From NCBI GenBank assembly GCA_001769195.1, contig MEOK01000004.1:1-64000 (forward strand): a stretch of DNA of 64,000 nucleotides. The letters are read 5' to 3'. Shown here in pieces: positions 17,423-27,398 of this stretch. A program made the position numbers and the translations under genes. The notes beneath the pieces are model-generated. The model did no database searches. It was given only the letters and a program-made list of their open reading frames with translations, and was not told where the DNA came from. The stretch is from Bacteroidetes bacterium GWF2_40_14 (GTDB lineage Bacteria > Bacteroidota > Bacteroidia > Bacteroidales > UBA932). Numbering within the stretch: position 1 is the first letter of the stretch; the number at the start of each line of letters is the position of its first letter.

Positions 17423-18892
17423 ATGGCAAACATCTGGGCAAAGAAATCAATTGTAGAACTGCAGAGCGAAGCTTCTGACGAAAAAAACGGTTTAAAGAGG
17501 ACACTTAGCAGGTTAAATCTTGTCGCATTGGGAGTTGGAGGTATTATAGGGGCCGGGATTTTTGTCCTCACAGGCCAGACTGCGGCAACATACGCAGGCC
17601 CTTCGATAGTGATTTCATTCGTTATTGCGGCTATAGCCTGCGGTTTTGCAGGTTTATGTTATGCCGAATTTGCATCTATGATTCCAATAGCGGGAAGTGC
17701 ATATACCTATGCCTACTCTACACTTGGTGAGTTTATTGCATGGATAATAGGATGGGATCTCATACTTGAATATCTGTTTGGAGCAGCAACTGTTGCAGTT
17801 GGTTGGTCGGGATATGTGGTAAGTTTCCTGAACGATTTTGGAATATCGTTGCCCACATCAATAGCTAGTTCTCCTCTTATTTTTGACACAGCTACAGGTG
17901 CGTGGAGCACAACCGGTGCCGTTATCAACTTTCCGGCTGTTTTCATTGTCGGCATAATAACCACTCTGCTTGTTATCGGAATAAAGGAGTCTGCCAACTT
18001 CAACAACATAATTGTAGTGGTCAAGGTTGCTATCATACTTTTGTTTATTGGTTTTGGCGCGAGTTTTATAAATACTGACAACTGGACCCCATTCATTCCT
18101 CAAAATACGGGGGTGTTCGGACAATTTGGATGGAGCGGAATAATGAGGGCCGCGGGTGTGATTTTCTTTGCCTACATTGGATTTGACGCCATATCTACAA
18201 CAGCTCAGGAGGCAAAGAATCCACAGAAAGACATGCCATGGGGTATATTGGGGTCATTGGCAATCTGCACTGTCCTCTATATCCTGGTAGGTTTGGTTAT
18301 GACAGGAATCGTACCCTACCTAAATCTGAATGACCCTGCCCCAGTCGCTCTTGCAGTGAACACAGCGGGAGAGGGGCTGGTATGGCTGAGGTATCCGATA
18401 AAAATAGGAGCAATTGCAGGACTATCTTCAGTTATACTAATTTTGCTCATGGGGCAGCCGAGGATCTTCTATTCAATGTCGAAAGATGGCCTTTTACCAC
18501 CTGTTTTCAGCAAGGTTCACCCTAAATTCAGAACTCCTTATATTACAACCATATTGACAGGAGTTGTTGCCGGTGTAATTGCTGGACTCTTCCCTATAGG
18601 ATTGTTAGGCGAACTTGTTTCTATTGGAACGCTGCTTGCCTTTGTAATTGTGAGTGGAGGTGTACTTGTTCTCAGATACAGACAGCCAAATCTGGAGCGA
18701 CCTTTCAAGGCACCATTCTTTCCTGTAGTCCCTATTCTCGGCATTCTCTCATCGGGAATAGTTATGCTGATGCTACCGGGCAGTACGTGGTCACGCCTTT
18801 TAATATGGCTGGCAATAGGTCTTGTAATCTACTTCTTTTACGGGAGGAAGCATAGTAAACTAGGGAACTCAAATGAGACCAACAAATATTAA
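17423..18892 (+). CDS. APC family amino acid permease
   Basis: LVALGVGGIIGAGIFVLTGQTAATYAGPSIVISFVIAAIACGFAGLCYAEFASMIPIAGSAYTYAY. Confidence 0.95.
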   Translation: MANIWAKKSIVELQSEASDEKNGLKRTLSRLNLVALGVGGIIGAGIFVLTGQTAATYAGPSIVISFVIAAIACGFAGLCYAEFASMIPIAGSAYTYAYSTLGEFIAWIIGWDLILEYLFGAATVAVGWSGYVVSFLNDFGISLPTSIASSPLIFDTATGAWSTTGAVINFPAVFIVGIITTLLVIGIKESANFNNIIVVVKVAIILLFIGFGASFINTDNWTPFIPQNTGVFGQFGWSGIMRAAGVIFFAYIGFDAISTTAQEAKNPQKDMPWGILGSLAICTVLYILVGLVMTGIVPYLNLNDPAPVALAVNTAGEGLVWLRYPIKIGAIAGLSSVILILLMGQPRIFYSMSKDGLLPPVFSKVHPKFRTPYITTILTGVVAGVIAGLFPIGLLGELVSIGTLLAFVIVSGGVLVLRYRQPNLERPFKAPFFPVVPILGILSSGIVMLMLPGSTWSRLLIWLAIGLVIYFFYGRKHSKLGNSNETNKY

Positions 18893-18894
18893 TT

Positions 18895-19683
18895 ATGAAC
18901 GATGTAAAGATCATTGACCTTACTCCTGACAACATTGCCGATTATGGTGTTTGTGGATATAAAGATGTAAATAAACATAAGGAGTTAAGAAACAAAATTG
19001 GATGGTTTAAAGAATACTATTCCAAAGGATTAAGGATAAAAGTAATTGTCTCAGAAAAAGGAGGATATCAAGGGATGTTAGAATATATACCGGGAGAATT
19101 TGCTCATCGTCCGGTTAATGCGGATGGTTACATGTTTATTCACTGTATTTTTGTGGGATTTAAATCTGAGTTTAAGGGAAAAGGTTATGCCTCCTCCTTA
19201 ATTGACAAATGCATTAATGAAGCAAGAAATGAGAGAATGTCAGGAGTTGCTGTTGTCACAAGAAAAGGGTCATTCATGGCTAACGATGAGATTTTCCTAA
19301 AAAAGGGATTTGATATTGTAGATAGTGCTGAACCGGATTTTAATTTACTTGCAATAAAATTTGATAAGAATTCAGTCAATCCTAGCTTTAGAACAAATAT
19401 GCTTTCAAGCTTGGGCAAATATAAAATTGGAGTAACTATCATACGATCTGTCCAGTGTCCCTATACAGAGAAAAACGTAAATGCAATTTTAGATACAGCA
19501 ATTAAGAAGTATAATCTTAAGGTAAATCTGGTTGACTTAAAAGATTCGGAATCTGCTCAAGACACCCCATGTGCATTTGGAACATTCTGTATAATCTATA
19601 ATGGTGAAGTTATTAGTTATCACCCTATAAGCAATACGAGATTTGAAAATATAATGAATAAGATGCTTGAAAAGGCTCAATAA
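18895..19683 (+). CDS. GNAT N-acetyltransferase with YoaP-like C-terminal domain
   Basis: GNAT core FKGKGYASSLIDKCINEA; C-terminal thioredoxin-like CPYTEKN...DTPCAFGTFCIIYNGEVISYHPIS. Confidence 0.8.
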   Translation: MNDVKIIDLTPDNIADYGVCGYKDVNKHKELRNKIGWFKEYYSKGLRIKVIVSEKGGYQGMLEYIPGEFAHRPVNADGYMFIHCIFVGFKSEFKGKGYASSLIDKCINEARNERMSGVAVVTRKGSFMANDEIFLKKGFDIVDSAEPDFNLLAIKFDKNSVNPSFRTNMLSSLGKYKIGVTIIRSVQCPYTEKNVNAILDTAIKKYNLKVNLVDLKDSESAQDTPCAFGTFCIIYNGEVISYHPISNTRFENIMNKMLEKAQ

Positions 19684-20132
19684 TAAATGAACCCGCATGT
19701 ATAAGAATTAACAAGAGAAAACAATGAAAACAAAATTCTATTCGGTTATTGTAATGATGGTAATTTCCGTATCTCTTTTTGCTCAAAAAAAAGTTTCAGA
19801 TTTTATTACCACAGGTAATGAGAACTATGCGATCCTCAATATTTCAAGAAGTTATACATATCAAGAAATGAGGGAATAAAACTAAATGCAGAAAACCGTC
19901 ACCATATATTGTGTAATGGGTTTAATACTATTACTGATATTCATACAACCTTCCCCGGACCTTCTGACAACTATGGTTTATCCAATTTACGAGGAAAAAA
20001 GTCATTCGATCCTTGTTACTCACTATGATGCCAATACGTGGGAACGAATACCATTAAGATGAGTTAACATTTTATTATACAGTGAGTCAATTTTAGTATA
20101 ACTTTACGTAATCATAAAACACGTAAATTGCA

Positions 20133-21446
20133 ATGAGAATATTAAAGGGATTTCTGGTAATTTCGCTGATAAGTTCTATATCATCATGTAAGAAATCAGA
20201 CTCTGCGGATACTGCATTAAACCCCTTTTCCAATGGTGGCAAAGAGAGGAACATGATTGTTGTCATGAGCGATATCCATCTAGGCGCAGATCTCACTTAT
20301 GCGGAGTGCAAGAAGAACCTTGGGTCGCTTGAAAAGCTGCTCAAACAGATTAAGACGGCTCCAAATGTCAAGGAGCTTGTAATAGCAGGAGATATGCTTG
20401 ATGAATGGTTTATACCCGCCACAGTAGATACTTATCAAGGAAAGGATCAGACCGATTTTGTACAACGGATCGCAATGGCAAATAAAGGAGTGATTGATGC
20501 TTTTAATAGTATAATCCACGAAGGGAAAATCCTTGTTACTTATGTTCCCGGGAACCACGACCTGACAATTACCGCTGCAAATGTAAACAAGATACTTCCG
20601 GGAATCCATCAGGCAAGGGATACAGAACAGGGTTTAGGCACCTATTCACCGGCTGACAATCCAAAAATAGCCATTGAACATGGCCACCGTTACAATTTCT
20701 TCTGTGCACCTGACCCGATATCAAATCAGGGTATTGCACCGGGCACAATAATGCCTCCGGGGTATTTTTATACACGGATAGGAGTACTTAGTTTTATCCA
20801 GAATTTCCCGCCTGCAGGCGATATAGTGCCGGTTGTAACTCCGAATGCTTCAGGCGATGGGAGCCAGACTTTGCTATTTATATATTGGAACGTATGGAGC
20901 AGAGCATTAAGTAAATATACGATATCAAATAAATTTGACGAGAAGATAATTGTAACAAATATAGATGGATTAAATGGTTCATATTCTGTAAACGATCTGT
21001 TGCCTTTTCAAAAAATTACCGGTGGAGTTATAGATGTCGGCCTTTATAAGGGAATTCAGGATTCCTGGAGCCAAAGACAAACTCTCAATAATGTTGCTGT
21101 AAACATTCCGGTTTCTCAGGCAATTGCAAATGCAGCTAAGGCAAGCGAATCGGACGATCAGGCAAAGAATCAGTACTTTCTGAATCCGGCTTCTGACAAA
21201 AGAGTCGTCATATTCGGTCATACTCACGACCCCAAAATTATTGCTTCCGATAATTTTAATGGCCAGAAATCAATTTATGCGAACACCGGTACATGGATAG
21301 ATCATAATTCTGTGGTCCCCACAATTATGAGCTTTGTAGTAATTACCCCTCAGAATACAAGTTCCTCCTCTTGGACCTATATAAAACTATATAATTTTGA
21401 AAATGAGGTTGTAACGAAAATGGCTGCAGACTCATTACGCTTTTAA
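20133..21446 (+). CDS. metallophosphoesterase lipoprotein
   Basis: SDIHLGAD, GDMLDEW, GNHD, FGHTHDP metal-binding motifs; lipobox SISSC. Confidence 0.92.
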   Translation: MRILKGFLVISLISSISSCKKSDSADTALNPFSNGGKERNMIVVMSDIHLGADLTYAECKKNLGSLEKLLKQIKTAPNVKELVIAGDMLDEWFIPATVDTYQGKDQTDFVQRIAMANKGVIDAFNSIIHEGKILVTYVPGNHDLTITAANVNKILPGIHQARDTEQGLGTYSPADNPKIAIEHGHRYNFFCAPDPISNQGIAPGTIMPPGYFYTRIGVLSFIQNFPPAGDIVPVVTPNASGDGSQTLLFIYWNVWSRALSKYTISNKFDEKIIVTNIDGLNGSYSVNDLLPFQKITGGVIDVGLYKGIQDSWSQRQTLNNVAVNIPVSQAIANAAKASESDDQAKNQYFLNPASDKRVVIFGHTHDPKIIASDNFNGQKSIYANTGTWIDHNSVVPTIMSFVVITPQNTSSSSWTYIKLYNFENEVVTKMAADSLRF

Positions 21447-21472
21447 AACATTTACAACTAAATATTTAAGCG

Positions 21473-22423
21473 ATGAAAAACTATTTTGACTTCACTCTTA
21501 CAGGTAAGAAATTTTTTCCTGTATGGATCTTATTCATTGTATTAATGATAGTTCCTTATGGAATTATGCTATTCAAAGCCAAGGAAATCCAACCCGGAGA
21601 AGTTCCCGATATGATGTTTTTTATCTGGCCGGTAGCTCTCTTTTTTGTAGCCTTTATACTGACATTTTATATGGCTAGATTATTAATTGAAGGTATTGTG
21701 TATGACGACAAAGCTATTGTGTTCAATGGCACCTTTGGTGAGTATATGGTAAAGGTATTGCTCGGGTTTTTTCTAAGCATAATAACCTTAGGAATCTATA
21801 TACCATGGTTCACTAAAGATATAACCGGCTTTTTTGTAGATAACTCATCCTGTAATTCGGAAACCCTAAAATTTAAAGGGAAAGGTGGTAAACTATTTGT
21901 AATTATTACTCTTAGCTTTCTGCTTCCAATAATTATCATGACAATAATCATGGCTGTTTATGTCTTAAAAGATATCTATAGCGCACAACTTCCTAAGCAT
22001 TCCATTGTTACACAATTATTAATGACCATAATAATGATCCCTTACATATACTTGTTTTATAAGTGGATGGTTAATGTAGATTATAAGGATTTCAATATCA
22101 GATGGGAAACAAACTTTTGGGACTCTTGTTGGATGGTAGCCGGGCAAATGTTGCTATCAATTGTCACTATAGGAATTTACTATCCAATGGCTGTAGTGAG
22201 GTTGTATAAATATTTCTTAGACAGAACAGTAGCCGTTAGCGATGAAAGAAGATTAAACTTTGGTTATGATATTGAGGCATCAAAGGACTTTCTTTTCTTA
22301 TGGGGGCAGATTCTGTTGATAATTATTACATTAAGTATATATTACCCATGGGCATTATGCAAAATAGGAAAAAGGTTTTTAAGTAAAACCTATTTGGCAG
22401 ACAGTAAGGACAATATCGCATGA
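21473..22423 (+). CDS. DUF898 (YjgN-like) membrane protein
   Basis: FDFTLTGKKFF; repeated LxxITLGIYxPW motifs. Confidence 0.8.
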   Translation: MKNYFDFTLTGKKFFPVWILFIVLMIVPYGIMLFKAKEIQPGEVPDMMFFIWPVALFFVAFILTFYMARLLIEGIVYDDKAIVFNGTFGEYMVKVLLGFFLSIITLGIYIPWFTKDITGFFVDNSSCNSETLKFKGKGGKLFVIITLSFLLPIIIMTIIMAVYVLKDIYSAQLPKHSIVTQLLMTIIMIPYIYLFYKWMVNVDYKDFNIRWETNFWDSCWMVAGQMLLSIVTIGIYYPMAVVRLYKYFLDRTVAVSDERRLNFGYDIEASKDFLFLWGQILLIIITLSIYYPWALCKIGKRFLSKTYLADSKDNIA

Positions 22424-23484
22424 AATTGGAAGAACTTGGATATACCGACAACCTTGAACGATTGAGGAAAGAGAATAACCTGGATTCTTTTGAGATAGGA
22501 CGGGTTGTTTTAGAACACAAGGAGAGGTATATCGTAAAGACAATCAAAGGAGAGTTTGAAGCTGAGATAACCGGCAATATGCGTTTCACAGCAAAAGGTC
22601 GGGAGGATTTTCCAGCTGTAGGCGATTGGGTTGCCCTGACAACTTATGCATCGGATTTTTCCGTGATTCACAAAATTCTTCCCAGATTCTCTGTTATTAA
22701 AAGACAGGCCGTGGGGCAATTCGGCGAGATTCAGATTATAGCCGCAAATATCGATTATGCATTTCTGGTTCAGGCAATTGACCGCGATTTTAATATAAAC
22801 AGACTTGAAAGATATCTTACAATCTGCAATTCGTCGAGGGTTAGTCCCATAATTGTGCTTACCAAGATTGATTTGATAGATGAGAATCGTGTAGCAGGTA
22901 TACTGGCAGATATAAAAAGAAGGATAAAGAACGTTCCTGTGATTGCAATCAGCAACGAATCGCTGGATGAGCTGGACGCAATAAAAGCTACTATTGAGAA
23001 AGGGAAGACATACTGCATGCTTGGCTCATCGGGAGTCGGTAAATCAACGCTCCTGAATAACCTTTCCGGCAGAGCAATAATGCGAACTGATGAGATAAGC
23101 AGCAGCACAAATAAGGGGAGGCACGTAACAAGTCACAGGGAGTTGATTATTCTCGAAAATGGGGGAATATTAGTTGACACCCCGGGTATGAGAGAGGTCG
23201 GTATAACAGATTCGGTTGATGGATTGGAAATCACATTCGACATGATTGTCAGCCTCTCTAAAAGTTGCAGGTTCAAAGACTGCACTCACACAAGTGAAAA
23301 AGGCTGTGCTGTTATTGAAGCTGTAGATAAGGGGGAAATTAACAAAGCTTCCTATGAAAATTACCTGAAGATGGAAAAAGAGAACAGGCATTTTGAATCT
23401 ACCGTTACAGAACGACGGCAGAAAGACAAGGAGTTCGGGAAATTTCTAAAAAATTACAAAAAGGAGACGAGAGAAAATCTATAA
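22420..23484 (+). CDS. rsgA: ribosome small subunit-dependent GTPase A
   Basis: Circularly permuted GTPase: TKIDL, GSSGVGKSTLLN, DTPGMRE, zinc motif CRFKDCTHTSEKGC. Confidence 0.97.
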   Translation: MKLEELGYTDNLERLRKENNLDSFEIGRVVLEHKERYIVKTIKGEFEAEITGNMRFTAKGREDFPAVGDWVALTTYASDFSVIHKILPRFSVIKRQAVGQFGEIQIIAANIDYAFLVQAIDRDFNINRLERYLTICNSSRVSPIIVLTKIDLIDENRVAGILADIKRRIKNVPVIAISNESLDELDAIKATIEKGKTYCMLGSSGVGKSTLLNNLSGRAIMRTDEISSSTNKGRHVTSHRELIILENGGILVDTPGMREVGITDSVDGLEITFDMIVSLSKSCRFKDCTHTSEKGCAVIEAVDKGEINKASYENYLKMEKENRHFESTVTERRQKDKEFGKFLKNYKKETRENL

Positions 23485-23491
23485 CGACAAT

Positions 23492-24049
23492 ATGAAAAAC
23501 AGGGAATATTATTTGAAACTACTTAAGAGACACATTACAAACCCCAAGATGATTGCTCATAGTCTGGCATCAGAAGCTGTGTTGAGAAAACTGGCCGGCA
23601 GGTTTGGCGAAAGTGAAGAAATCTGGGGTTTGGCAGGATTATTACACGACATAGATGTAGAGATAACAAATGGCGACTCTTTACGTCATGGCCCGGTGGG
23701 GGCAGAGATGCTAAAGGCCGAAGGATTGCCCGAGGAGCTCGTTGAGGCAGTACTGTTGCACAACGAAAAGGCAACCCAACAGAAACGTTCAACAACTTTT
23801 CATCACGCACTTGCCGCAGGAGAGACAATAACAGGATTAATCTTTGCCGTTGCATTAGTATATCCCGACAAAAAGATCTCCAGTGTTAAGACAAAATCGG
23901 TTGTTAAGAGGATGAAGGAGAAACTATTTGCAGCATCGGTCAACCGAGATGCTATAATGGAGTGTGAGACCATTGGAATACCTCTTGATGAGTTTACCGT
24001 CCTGGCACTTGAAGCACTTAGCCCTATAGAGGCAGAACTCGGGTTTTGA
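23492..24049 (+). CDS. HD/HDIG domain protein
   Basis: HSLASEAVLRKLA..GLLHDIDVEI..LRHGPVGAEML. Confidence 0.88.
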   Translation: MKNREYYLKLLKRHITNPKMIAHSLASEAVLRKLAGRFGESEEIWGLAGLLHDIDVEITNGDSLRHGPVGAEMLKAEGLPEELVEAVLLHNEKATQQKRSTTFHHALAAGETITGLIFAVALVYPDKKISSVKTKSVVKRMKEKLFAASVNRDAIMECETIGIPLDEFTVLALEALSPIEAELGF

Positions 24050-24129
24050 TAGTCAGAAATGATAAATAAACTTTGAATCGTCAGCTTGTTTTCGTACATT
24101 ACTCTATTATTGATTTAAAATAAATTATC

Positions 24130-24273
24130 ATGTCAAAAGAAAAAGAACCAAAAGAGAAATCGAGTAAGAAAGAACCACTTATGAATCTGAAAGAGAAGCG
24201 TGCAGCAAAAGCAGCAAAACGCGACGGGAAAAACGGGTCTAATGTAATTACCCCATTAACAGGAAAGAAATAA
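24130..24273 (+). CDS. small highly charged protein
   Basis: 48-codon ORF MSKEKEPKEKSSKKEPLMNLKEKRAAKAAKRDGKNGSNVITPLTGKK. Confidence 0.55.
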   Translation: MSKEKEPKEKSSKKEPLMNLKEKRAAKAAKRDGKNGSNVITPLTGKK

Positions 24274-24287
24274 TACATTACGGGAGG

Positions 24288-25097
24288 ATGATCATAGGAA
24301 TAGACATTGGCAGCACCACAACAAAGGCGGTGGCCGTTCATAAAGGAGAGATAATAAAAACAATCAAGACCAAGGCTTTTGATGCCGTCACTTCGGCTAC
24401 CGGAGCTTTGGGCAAAATGATAATTGAGGGAAACATCAATATCTCATCTATTGAGAAAATTATTATCACGGGAGCCGGTGCCCTAAAAATCAACAATGAG
24501 ATATTCGGGATAGTCACCCATAAAATTGACGAGATTACAGCAATTGGCATTGGGGGTATGTTTCTCTCCAAAAGGGAGAATGTAATAATTGTAAATATCG
24601 GTACGGGAACATCAATTATTGAAGCAGGAAAGGACAAAATCACTCATCTTGGAGGAACGGGAATTGGCGGAGGAACAATAACAGGACTGTCAAAAGAGTT
24701 GTTAAAGACCTCGACCTTTGAAAATATTCTCAAACTGGCCGATGAGGGAGATCTTCAGCAGGTAGACTTGCTTATTGAAGATATTTCTGACGAAGATATA
24801 AGCTTCCTGAACAAAAAATCGACTGCTTCAAACTTCGGGAAGATGCTTGACACTGCAAAAAAAGAGGATATTGCACTTGGTGTGATAAACATGGTTTATC
24901 AGGTTATAGGAGTAATATCGGTTTTTGCAGCCAAAAGCAGAAGTCTCGACACTGTAATTATTACAGGGAATGGCAGTAAGAACATGATTGGAAGGAAAAT
25001 ACTGGATGAGATATCAATAATGTATAAAATCAATTTTGAATATCCCGCCGATGCGGAGTATGCAACAGCAATAGGGGCCGCACTGTCTGAGTCGTAA
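24288..25097 (+). CDS. type II pantothenate kinase-like (ASKHA fold)
   Basis: IGIDIGSTTTKAV; NIGTGTSI; GGTGIGGGTITGLS; ITGNGSKN. Confidence 0.82.
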   Translation: MIIGIDIGSTTTKAVAVHKGEIIKTIKTKAFDAVTSATGALGKMIIEGNINISSIEKIIITGAGALKINNEIFGIVTHKIDEITAIGIGGMFLSKRENVIIVNIGTGTSIIEAGKDKITHLGGTGIGGGTITGLSKELLKTSTFENILKLADEGDLQQVDLLIEDISDEDISFLNKKSTASNFGKMLDTAKKEDIALGVINMVYQVIGVISVFAAKSRSLDTVIITGNGSKNMIGRKILDEISIMYKINFEYPADAEYATAIGAALSES

Positions 25098-25100
25098 GTG

Positions 25101-26366
25101 ATGAAAAGTAAATCTTCTGCAATCATAATATTTTGTTTGCTCCTGCAGTTTTCTACAAGCTGTGTCAAATGCGAATGTCACAAACCTGATTCATTGGACA
25201 GACTCAACTGGTCAGAAAGAAATTATCAGGTTATTAACAGTCTGATAGATAATTATGGATGTGGGGGGAAATACTACAATAAAGAAAGAAGACCTTATGC
25301 TGTTCTGGACTGGGACCAGACATGCGTCCACTTTGATACTGAAGAGGCATTGATGCGTTACCAGGTGTTCAACCTCAGATTTAAAGTGACAAAGGAGCAG
25401 TTCAAAGATATTTTACGGGACAACATCAATGGTGTAACCAAATTATCTGCAGATTACAATAACATCTCACTTTCAGATATCAATCAGGATCTTGTAAGCG
25501 ATTACAATTTCATTTATGATCATTTTCTTGGGCCAAATGGTACCATGGCACCATACGACATAAAGGTAACTCCACAATACAAGGACTTTATTGTCAAAAT
25601 TCCATTTTTGTATGATGGATATTGCGCCACACCGGGCATAGGTGATAGCTACGGATATACATGGGTACTTTATTTGTTTGCAGGCCATACAATAAATGAG
25701 ATAAAAAAAATGGCAGGCGAGGCCATCTCTTACGAACTGAGCAATAAGCTAAGCAGAGAAACGTTGCTTTCTCCTTTGGATTTGCCGACAAAAACGGGTG
25801 TTCTCAGCTACTCATATAAATCGGGCCTCCGCATTTTTCCGGAGATGCAAAACCTTATAGCTACATTCAAAAACAGAGGAATAGATGTTTTCATTGTATC
25901 GGCCAGCTTTAAACCGGTAGTAGAGGTTTTTTCCGGCATAGGTACCTTTGGCTACAATGTCCCTGCCGACCATGTCTTGGCAATGGAACTTGATGTCGAT
26001 GCCGGAGGGAAAATAGTTCCTCTGTATAAGCAGGGATGGATTAAAACAGTAAGACAAGGGAAGGTAGATGCCATTGAAAGGGTAATAAAACAAGAGTCAG
26101 GAAGAAACTGGGATCCACTGTTTTCTGCCGTTGACAGTGATGGGGATTATGAGATGGCCACTAAGTTCCCTGGTATGAAGCTGGTATTGATCTGGAACCG
26201 TGTCAAAGGCGGAGATATTGGAAAATTGTGTATAAAGGCTGTTGAACAGTTGGGTGATCCAATGCCTCAATACATACTACAAGGGCGGGACGAAAATACC
26301 GGGATGGTACTACCATGTTTAGAGTCAATTCTTTTTGGAAAAACAGAGAAGCAGCTGCTCAAATAA
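25101..26366 (+). CDS. HAD-superfamily phosphatase, lipoprotein
   Basis: VLDWDQTCVHFDTEEA; FIVSASF; SAVDSDGDYEMA. Confidence 0.82.
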   Translation: MKSKSSAIIIFCLLLQFSTSCVKCECHKPDSLDRLNWSERNYQVINSLIDNYGCGGKYYNKERRPYAVLDWDQTCVHFDTEEALMRYQVFNLRFKVTKEQFKDILRDNINGVTKLSADYNNISLSDINQDLVSDYNFIYDHFLGPNGTMAPYDIKVTPQYKDFIVKIPFLYDGYCATPGIGDSYGYTWVLYLFAGHTINEIKKMAGEAISYELSNKLSRETLLSPLDLPTKTGVLSYSYKSGLRIFPEMQNLIATFKNRGIDVFIVSASFKPVVEVFSGIGTFGYNVPADHVLAMELDVDAGGKIVPLYKQGWIKTVRQGKVDAIERVIKQESGRNWDPLFSAVDSDGDYEMATKFPGMKLVLIWNRVKGGDIGKLCIKAVEQLGDPMPQYILQGRDENTGMVLPCLESILFGKTEKQLLK

Positions 26367-26459
26367 AACGTAGGTTAAAGTAAACCTTCTGACTTTATTG
26401 TAGTCGAAAGTAGAATTGCATCGTTCCCGGAATATTATCTAAACTAAAATATAACTATA

Positions 26460-27386
26460 ATGACAGAACCAATTGTAAGAGTAGAAAACCTCTCACATAA
26501 GTACAGCGTGCAATGGGCAATCAGAGACGTAAATCTGGAAATTGCAGGGCGCGGTATCTTCGGTTTACTTGGCTCCAACGGGGCAGGTAAGTCGACCATC
26601 ATGAACATTATTTGCGGTGTTCTTAAACAATCCAAGGGGAGCGTCTTTATCAAGGGGATCGATATGCGAGAGCAATCGATCGAGGCAAAGAAACATATAG
26701 GGTTTCTGCCACAAAAACCACCTTTGCACCTTGACCTTACGGTAGAGGAGTATCTGGTATATGCTGCAAATCTTAGAATGATTCCGGACAAGGATGTGAA
26801 GAGTGCCGTAGACAGCGTCCTATCCAAGTGTTCAATCACACACTTCAGAAAACGTCTGATAAAAAACCTGTCAGGTGGTTACCAGCAGAGGGTTGGTATA
26901 GCCCAGGCAATCATTCACAATCCAGATCTGGTAGTACTTGATGAGCCGACAAATGGTCTTGACCCTAATCAGACGGTTGAGATAAGAAACCTGATCAAGG
27001 AGATATCACAGGAACGCACTGTTGTGCTTTCCACTCACATATTATCTGAAGTACAAGCTACCTGCGACCATATAAGGATGGTGGAAGAGGGTCGAGTGGT
27101 ATTCGCCGGCACAGTTGATGAATTTGATAATTACATAGAACCGGATACCGTTTTTGTATCACTTCTGGAGGCACCTACTCCTGAAGCAATAAAATCAATT
27201 CAAGGAATTCTTGAGGTGGAGGAGCTGGGAGGCACAAAATACAGATTGAAATTTTCTGATTCTCAGGAAATAATTGAGCGGATAGTCGAAACCAGCGTCA
27301 GCAAAGGATGGAGACTGAACGAGATTCGTCTGGAGAGGAGCTCGATAGATACAATATTTGCGGAATTATCAAAAAAAGCTAAATAA
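26460..27386 (+). CDS. ABC transporter ATP-binding protein (GldA-like)
   Basis: Walker A GSNGAGKST, signature LSGGYQQRVG, Walker B LVVLDEPTNGLDP. Confidence 0.93.
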   Translation: MTEPIVRVENLSHKYSVQWAIRDVNLEIAGRGIFGLLGSNGAGKSTIMNIICGVLKQSKGSVFIKGIDMREQSIEAKKHIGFLPQKPPLHLDLTVEEYLVYAANLRMIPDKDVKSAVDSVLSKCSITHFRKRLIKNLSGGYQQRVGIAQAIIHNPDLVVLDEPTNGLDPNQTVEIRNLIKEISQERTVVLSTHILSEVQATCDHIRMVEEGRVVFAGTVDEFDNYIEPDTVFVSLLEAPTPEAIKSIQGILEVEELGGTKYRLKFSDSQEIIERIVETSVSKGWRLNEIRLERSSIDTIFAELSKKAK

Positions 27387-27398
27387 GGAGGATAAACT

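Noticed and set aside
19724-20062. Short ORF MKTKFYSVIVMMVISVSLFAQKKVSDF... and following sequence
   Set aside because: It looks like a decayed secreted-protein fragment, but I could not identify the family or support boundaries well enough to annotate it.
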